Origin: Propionibacteriaceae bacterium
GTDB lineage: Bacteria > Actinomycetota > Actinomycetes > Propionibacteriales > Propionibacteriaceae
Direction of reading: 5' to 3'
NCBI GenBank assembly: GCA_027346035.1
Contig: DAIESZ010000291.1
Span: forward strand, 1-11,047
DNA: 11,047 nucleotides
Shown in pieces: positions 7,468 through 11,047 of the stretch (the first letter of the stretch is position 1; each line of letters begins with the position of its first letter). The translations under genes and the position numbers were made by a program. The notes beneath the pieces are model-generated. The model worked only from the letters and a program-made list of their open reading frames with translations. It ran no database searches and was not told where the DNA came from.

Positions 7468-8106
7468 ATGACGAGCCTCGCCGCCCGTGAACGCGCTGCC
7501 CTGTGCGACCTGTTCGACCGCGTGGGGCCCGATGCCCCCACCCTCTGCGAGGGGGGGACGGCCGCCGATCTCGCCGCCCACCTCTGGGTGCGGGAGAACG
7601 AACCCTGGGCCGCGCTCGGGATCGCCGTCCCGGCCCTGGACGGGCTGACCGACTCGCGCATGCGCACCGTTCTGCACCGTCTCGGATTCCGCGGCGTCGT
7701 CGACGAGCTGAGGAGGGGCGCCCACGGGATCACGCCGTTCCGCTTCGGCGCGGTCGACAGGCTCGCGAACTCCGCGGAACTGTTCATCCACCACGAGGAC
7801 GTCCGCCGGGCCGGCGACCGGCCCGAGCCGCCGCGCCGGCTGGAGCCGGGCGACCAGGACCGCTTGTGGTCGACGGCCAGGATGATGGGCAGGATGCTGA
7901 TGCGACGCTCGCCGGTCGGCGTCGTCGCCGAGCGGCCCGGGGGCGGGTCGGTGCGACTGCACCCCGGCACCAGCACCGTCACCCTCGTCGGAGAGCCGAG
8001 CGAACTGCTCCTCGCCCTGAGCGGACGCCGGGACGCCGCCGATGTCACCGTGCTCGGGAACGACGACGCGGTCGAGCGATTCCTCGCGTACCACGCCTCG
8101 TTGTGA
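7468..8106 (+). CDS. TIGR03085-type metal-binding protein (DinB / mycothiol-dependent isomerase-like)
   Basis: The 212-residue protein resembles the actinobacterial TIGR03085 family, relatives of mycothiol-dependent maleylpyruvate isomerase and DinB four-helix proteins. The N-terminal bundle begins with an Ala/Arg/Leu helix and CEGGTAADLAAHLW. The likely metal site is His38 in that helix plus Glu104 and His108 in AELFIHHEDVRRA, matching the H...ExxxH triad of the superfamily. The C-terminal part (about 150-210) is a beta-rich domain ending LALSGRRDAADVTVLGN, like the SCP2-like tail of these proteins. The substrate is unknown; a thiol-transfer role using mycothiol is inferred from the superfamily only. 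ATG 7468 has AAGGAG 5 nt upstream. The stop lies 21 nt from the convergent gene on the other strand. Confidence 0.85.
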   Translation: MTSLAARERAALCDLFDRVGPDAPTLCEGGTAADLAAHLWVRENEPWAALGIAVPALDGLTDSRMRTVLHRLGFRGVVDELRRGAHGITPFRFGAVDRLANSAELFIHHEDVRRAGDRPEPPRRLEPGDQDRLWSTARMMGRMLMRRSPVGVVAERPGGGSVRLHPGTSTVTLVGEPSELLLALSGRRDAADVTVLGNDDAVERFLAYHASL

Positions 8107-8124
8107 TGCCCGCGCGGCGGGGCA
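8107..8124. terminator. GC hairpin between convergent genes, possible bidirectional terminator
   Basis: TGCCCGC (8107-8113) can pair with GCGGGGCA (8117-8124): seven base pairs with one bulged G and a 3-nt loop. It fills the 21-nt gap between the plus gene ending at 8106 and the minus gene ending at 8128. There is no T-run on either side, so it is not a textbook intrinsic terminator, though high-GC actinobacteria often lack the T-run. Chance pairing at this base composition is possible. Confidence 0.35.
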
Positions 8125-8127
8125 GCC

Positions 8128-8793
8128 TCACCCGAGCGGCAACGGGTCGGCCGGGCTGATGTCGTAGTCGGCCATGTGATCGAACACCCCGCGCAGGTCG
8201 ACCCGTGCGGGGTCGCGGTAGTAGTCACGCTGGGCGTCCGGGAACTCCTCCCACGGTCCGGCGAAGTCGAAGGCCCACGTGAACATCGAGGCCGGCTCGT
8301 CGGCCACGGCGAACAGGCACCGGAACCCGTACCGCTCCCGCACCGGGACGATCCTGCGCCAGATCCCGAGGAACCCCTGCCAGTCACCGACGATGCTGTA
8401 GCGGCGGATGATCGCGATCCGACCCGCCATCGAGGCGGCGTCGGCCCCCGTGAGCACCTCCACGCGCACGGGGCGCACGAGCAGGTTCCCGAAGCGGTGC
8501 GGCGCCATGCGGGCCAGCAGGTCGTCCCACCGGGGGTCGACCGCGAGGGAGCGCTCCCCCGTGTCCGGGTCCGGATGCGAGTAGAGCCACGTCAACTTCG
8601 GCTCGGCGAGGGTGCCGAGGAACGCCCGGTGCGTGACGAACCCGTGGTCGGCGCGCAGCGCTCGCTCCTCGTCCCACAAGGGACGCCACGCCTGCACGTG
8701 GTGGGGTTTCACCGACACCCGGTGCAACAGGGTGACACCCGGGGGGACCGGGACACGGGGCAACGACACTTCGTCCACGGGCCCAGTGTCCAC
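8128..8793 (-). CDS. Two-repeat NIPSNAP / dimeric alpha-beta-barrel-like protein
   Basis: The 221-residue protein appears to hold two ferredoxin-like (ABM/NIPSNAP-like) repeats. Repeat 1 (about 22-110) has a beta strand, then an amphipathic helix VQAWRPLWDEERALR leading to HGF. Repeat 2 (about 126-212) matches it with GDWQGFLGIWRRIVPVRER leading to YGF, a Phe-Thr-Trp strand, and AQRDYYRDPARVDLR. The WLYSHPD and DPRWDDLLARM stretches also look like NIPSNAP proteins. Such folds are used by heme-degrading monooxygenases and unknown small-molecule enzymes; no catalytic residue can be assigned here. The start is uncertain: GTG 8793 is the longest, while GTG 8778 and 8769 are in frame. None has a good binding site. 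It starts 18 nt after the gatB stop in the same direction, so it may be co-transcribed. The family call is by pattern only. Confidence 0.7.
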   Translation of the reverse strand: MDTGPVDEVSLPRVPVPPGVTLLHRVSVKPHHVQAWRPLWDEERALRADHGFVTHRAFLGTLAEPKLTWLYSHPDPDTGERSLAVDPRWDDLLARMAPHRFGNLLVRPVRVEVLTGADAASMAGRIAIIRRYSIVGDWQGFLGIWRRIVPVRERYGFRCLFAVADEPASMFTWAFDFAGPWEEFPDAQRDYYRDPARVDLRGVFDHMADYDISPADPLPLG

Positions 8794-8804
8794 CCGGGCG
8801 GCGA

Positions 8805-8826
8805 GCCCGGCTCAGCCGAGCCGGGC
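8805..8826 (-). terminator. Perfect 9-bp inverted repeat over the gatB stop codon
   Basis: GCCCGGCTC and GAGCCGGGC form a perfect 9-bp stem with a 4-nt loop (8814-8817), covering the last codons and the stop of gatB. No T-run follows. It could be a terminator of the gatAB unit or a structure affecting the next gene. On the minus strand, GCCCGG at 8799-8794, touching the GTG 8793 start, can also pair with the downstream arm (CCGGGC), so two foldings compete. Confidence 0.45.
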
Positions 8827-10299
8827 GAGGATCAGCTCGCGCACCTTCGCGGCGTCCGCCCGGCCCTGCATCTGCTTCATCACCGCGCCGATCAGCGCCC
8901 CGGCCGCCTGGACCCTGCCCGCTCGGATGCGCTCGGCCACATCGGGGTTGGCGGCGATCGCCGCCTCGACAGCGGCGGACAGGGCCGCGTCGTCGTCGAC
9001 CACCGCGAGTCCGCGGGCCTCGACCACGGCCGCCGGATCCCCCTCGCCGGCGAGTACCGCCTCGATCACCTCGCGGGCAAGCGTGTCGTTGATCGTGCCG
9101 GCGTCGACGAGCGACTGCAGTTCGGCGACCTGCCGCGGCCCGATCGCGAGGTCGTCGAGCGCGGCCCCGGCCCCGTTGGCCCGGCGGGCCAGCTCACCGA
9201 GCCACCACTTGCGCGCGGACGCCGGTGACGCCCCCGCCGCGACGGTGGCGTCGATGAGCTCGATGGCCCCCTCGGTGCCGAGCACGTCGCGCATCTCCAG
9301 ATCGGTGAAGCCCCAGCCCGCCTGCAGCCTGGCCCGCCGGGCGACAGGCGGTTCCGGCAGGGTCGCCCGGAGCGCCTCGACCCACTCACGGCTGGGGGCG
9401 ACCGGCACGAGGTCGGGCTCTGGGAAGTAGCGGTAGTCCTCGGCCTGCTCCTTCGAGCGTCCCGGCGAGGTGTAACCCTCCTCGTGCCAGTGGCGGGTCT
9501 CCTGCTTCACCCTGCCGCCGGAGACGAGGATCGCGCCCTGGCGGCGCATCTCGTAGGTGATCGCGGCCTCGACAGAACGCAGCGAGTTGACGTTCTTGGT
9601 TTCGGTGCGGGTCCCCAGGTCGGTGCTGCCCTTCGGGGCCAGCGAGATGTTCGCGTCGCAACGCAGGTTGCCCTGTTCCATCCGCGCGTCCGACACTCCG
9701 AGCGCCCGCATGAGGTCCCGCAGGTGGGCCATGTAGGCCCGGGCCACCGCGGGCGCCTCGGCACCGAGGCCGGGCACCGGACGGGTGACGATCTCCATGA
9801 GCGGGACCCCGGCGCGGTTGTAGTCGACCAGCGAGTGGTCGGCGTCGTGGATGCGTCCGGTGGCACCCCCGTGGACCAGCTTGCCGGCGTCCTCCTCCAT
9901 GTGCACCCGCTCGATGCCGATGACGTAGGTGCGCCCGCCGACCTCCAGATCGACGCGGCCGTCGAAGCAGATCGGCTCGTCGTACTGGCTGATCTGGTAG
10001 TCCTTGGTCATGTCGGGGTAGAAGTAGTTCTTCCGCGAGAACCGGCACCATGCGGCGATGTCGCAGTTGAGTGCCAGACCGATCCGGATCACCGATTCGA
10101 CGGCCTTGCCGTTGACGACCGGCAGCGATCCGGGCAGCCCGAGACACACCGGGCACACCTGGGTGTTGGGTTCGGCACCCGGGGCGGTGGAACAGCCGCA
10201 CCACATCTTCGAGGCGGTGTTCAGTTCGACGTGCACCTCGAGGCCGATCGCCGGGTCGAACGTCTCGATCACCTGGTCGAGGTCGAGCAGATCGTCCAT
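8812..10299 (-). CDS. gatB: Asp-tRNA(Asn)/Glu-tRNA(Gln) amidotransferase subunit B
   Basis: GatB binds mischarged Glu-tRNA(Gln) or Asp-tRNA(Asn) and activates the acyl group with ATP; ammonia comes from GatA, with GatC completing the cytosolic trimer. From ATG 10299 the protein is 495 residues, normal length. The N-terminal cradle starts IGLEVHVEL and carries the zinc cysteines Cys34, Cys36, Cys49 and Cys52 (WCGCS...CPVC). [10 protein letters not shown] (131-140) and the family signature [14 protein letters not shown] (157-170) follow. Residues about 345-495 form the helical YqeY-like tRNA-binding tail, ending [11 protein letters not shown] chose ATG 10299, which overlaps the gatA stop (TGATG) with GAGGAG 5 nt before it, over GTG 10302 where that spacing would be only 2 nt. 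Confidence 0.97.
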   Translation of the reverse strand: MDDLLDLDQVIETFDPAIGLEVHVELNTASKMWCGCSTAPGAEPNTQVCPVCLGLPGSLPVVNGKAVESVIRIGLALNCDIAAWCRFSRKNYFYPDMTKDYQISQYDEPICFDGRVDLEVGGRTYVIGIERVHMEEDAGKLVHGGATGRIHDADHSLVDYNRAGVPLMEIVTRPVPGLGAEAPAVARAYMAHLRDLMRALGVSDARMEQGNLRCDANISLAPKGSTDLGTRTETKNVNSLRSVEAAITYEMRRQGAILVSGGRVKQETRHWHEEGYTSPGRSKEQAEDYRYFPEPDLVPVAPSREWVEALRATLPEPPVARRARLQAGWGFTDLEMRDVLGTEGAIELIDATVAAGASPASARKWWLGELARRANGAGAALDDLAIGPRQVAELQSLVDAGTINDTLAREVIEAVLAGEGDPAAVVEARGLAVVDDDAALSAAVEAAIAANPDVAERIRAGRVQAAGALIGAVMKQMQGRADAAKVRELILARLG

Positions 10300-11047
10300 C
10301 ACTTCTCCTCATCGACGGGGGCCTGCGGGGAGCGGGCGAGGTCGGGGGCACGGTCGAGCAGCGGTCCCCCCCACCGTGCGGTGAGTGCCCGCTCGAGCGC
10401 CGCGCCGACCCGGTACAGCCGATCGTCGGCCATCGGCGGGGCCATCACCTGGAAGCCGACCGGCAGTCCGTCCTCGGGCGCGAGCCCGCACGGAAACGAC
10501 GCGGACGCGTTCCCGGCAAGGTTCGACGGGATCGTGCACAGGTCGGCCTTGTACATGGCCAACGGGTCGTCGATCCGCTCCCCGAGTTTGAACGCCGTGG
10601 TCGGGGTCGCCGGGGACACCAGCACGTCGCACTCACCGAACGCCGCCTCGAAGTCGCGAGCGATCAGAGTGCGGACCTTCTGCGCGGAGCCGTAGTAGGC
10701 GTCGTAGTAGCCGCTCGACAGGGCGTACGTTCCGAGGATGATCCGCCGCTTGGCCTCCTCGCCGAAGCCCTCGCCCCGCGTCCGGTTCATCACCTGCTCG
10801 ACCGAGGACGAGCCGTCGTCGCCGCTGCGCAGGCCGTAGCGCATGCCGTCGTAGCGGGCGAGGTTGGAGCTGACCTCGGCGGGCATGATCAGGTAGTAGG
10901 TGGGCAGCGCGTAGACGAAGTGCGGGCAGCTCACCTCGACGATCTCGGCACCGGCCTCCCGCAGCAACTCGACCGCCTCGTGGAACCGCTGCTCGACCCC
11001 CGGGGCGTAGCCCTCACCGCCGAGTTCGCGCACCACCCCGATCCGCA
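10299..11047 (-). CDS. gatA: Asp-tRNA(Asn)/Glu-tRNA(Gln) amidotransferase subunit A (partial, 5' end outside window)
   Basis: GatA is the amidase that releases ammonia from glutamine for GatB. Only the C-terminal part is here, about 249 residues; the frame runs through the right edge reading RIGVVREL, typical of the middle of GatA. The Ser-cisSer-Lys catalytic triad lies upstream, outside the window. Visible family marks are [58 protein letters not shown] and [11 protein letters not shown]. The ending [13 protein letters not shown] is the usual actinobacterial form. The stop shares one base with the gatB start, which implies coupled translation; gatC is expected upstream. Confidence 0.96.
   Translation of the reverse strand, partial: RIGVVRELGGEGYAPGVEQRFHEAVELLREAGAEIVEVSCPHFVYALPTYYLIMPAEVSSNLARYDGMRYGLRSGDDGSSSVEQVMNRTRGEGFGEEAKRRIILGTYALSSGYYDAYYGSAQKVRTLIARDFEAAFGECDVLVSPATPTTAFKLGERIDDPLAMYKADLCTIPSNLAGNASASFPCGLAPEDGLPVGFQVMAPPMADDRLYRVGAALERALTARWGGPLLDRAPDLARSPQAPVDEEK

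Noticed and set aside
9484..10695. A 403-codon plus-strand open frame opposite gatB and gatA
   Set aside because: Antisense to two well-conserved genes; composition shows it is a shadow.
1..11047. A defence, mobile or wholly new multi-gene system
   Set aside because: Most genes are core metabolism or translation genes with uniform base composition. No integrase, transposase, nuclease, toxin, repeat array or att-like repeat was seen.

Overview
The window is high-GC DNA, nearly every codon ending in G or C. Its gene order and families point to an actinobacterium (Actinomycetota). The main signs are hisI joined to trpE, the two small membrane genes that actinobacteria carry inside their trp operon, a mycothiol-enzyme-like protein (TIGR03085 type), and a GatA with an actinobacterial C-terminus. 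I cannot place it below phylum from sequence alone.

Right to left on the minus strand, a compact histidine/tryptophan block runs from 6420 to the left edge: hisI, trpE, a four-helix Trp-operon membrane protein, a short HGxxPAAW-type membrane protein, trpC, trpB, trpA, then an unrecognised two-helix membrane protein that leaves the window. Most junctions overlap or nearly touch (ATGA or GTGA, or 2 to 10 nt gaps). The exception is an 84-nt gap between trpC and trpB, which holds a hairpin, a direct repeat and a very strong ribosome binding site. hisI appears to be leaderless, with a -10-like box seven bases before its ATG. The block encodes TrpE, TrpC, TrpB and TrpA; trpG (amidotransferase), trpD and trpF/priA are not here and must lie elsewhere. 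There is no room for a leader-peptide attenuator before trpE.

From 6515 to 8106 two plus-strand genes form an island: a 306-residue helical protein I do not recognise, and a TIGR03085-type metal-binding DinB/maleylpyruvate-isomerase-like protein. The first faces hisI across a 94-bp divergent intergenic region. The second ends against a convergent minus-strand gene, with a GC hairpin between them.

From the right edge to 8128 a second minus-strand unit carries the C-terminal part of gatA, complete gatB, and a 221-residue protein made of two ferredoxin-like (NIPSNAP/dimeric alpha-beta barrel) repeats. gatA and gatB overlap by one base and encode the tRNA-dependent amidotransferase that makes Gln-tRNA(Gln) and/or Asn-tRNA(Asn). 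A strong inverted repeat sits on the gatB stop codon. No tRNA, rRNA, CRISPR array, insertion sequence or prophage gene is visible. This is mostly ordinary core chromosome, and the least explained parts are the four uncharacterised proteins around the core genes.
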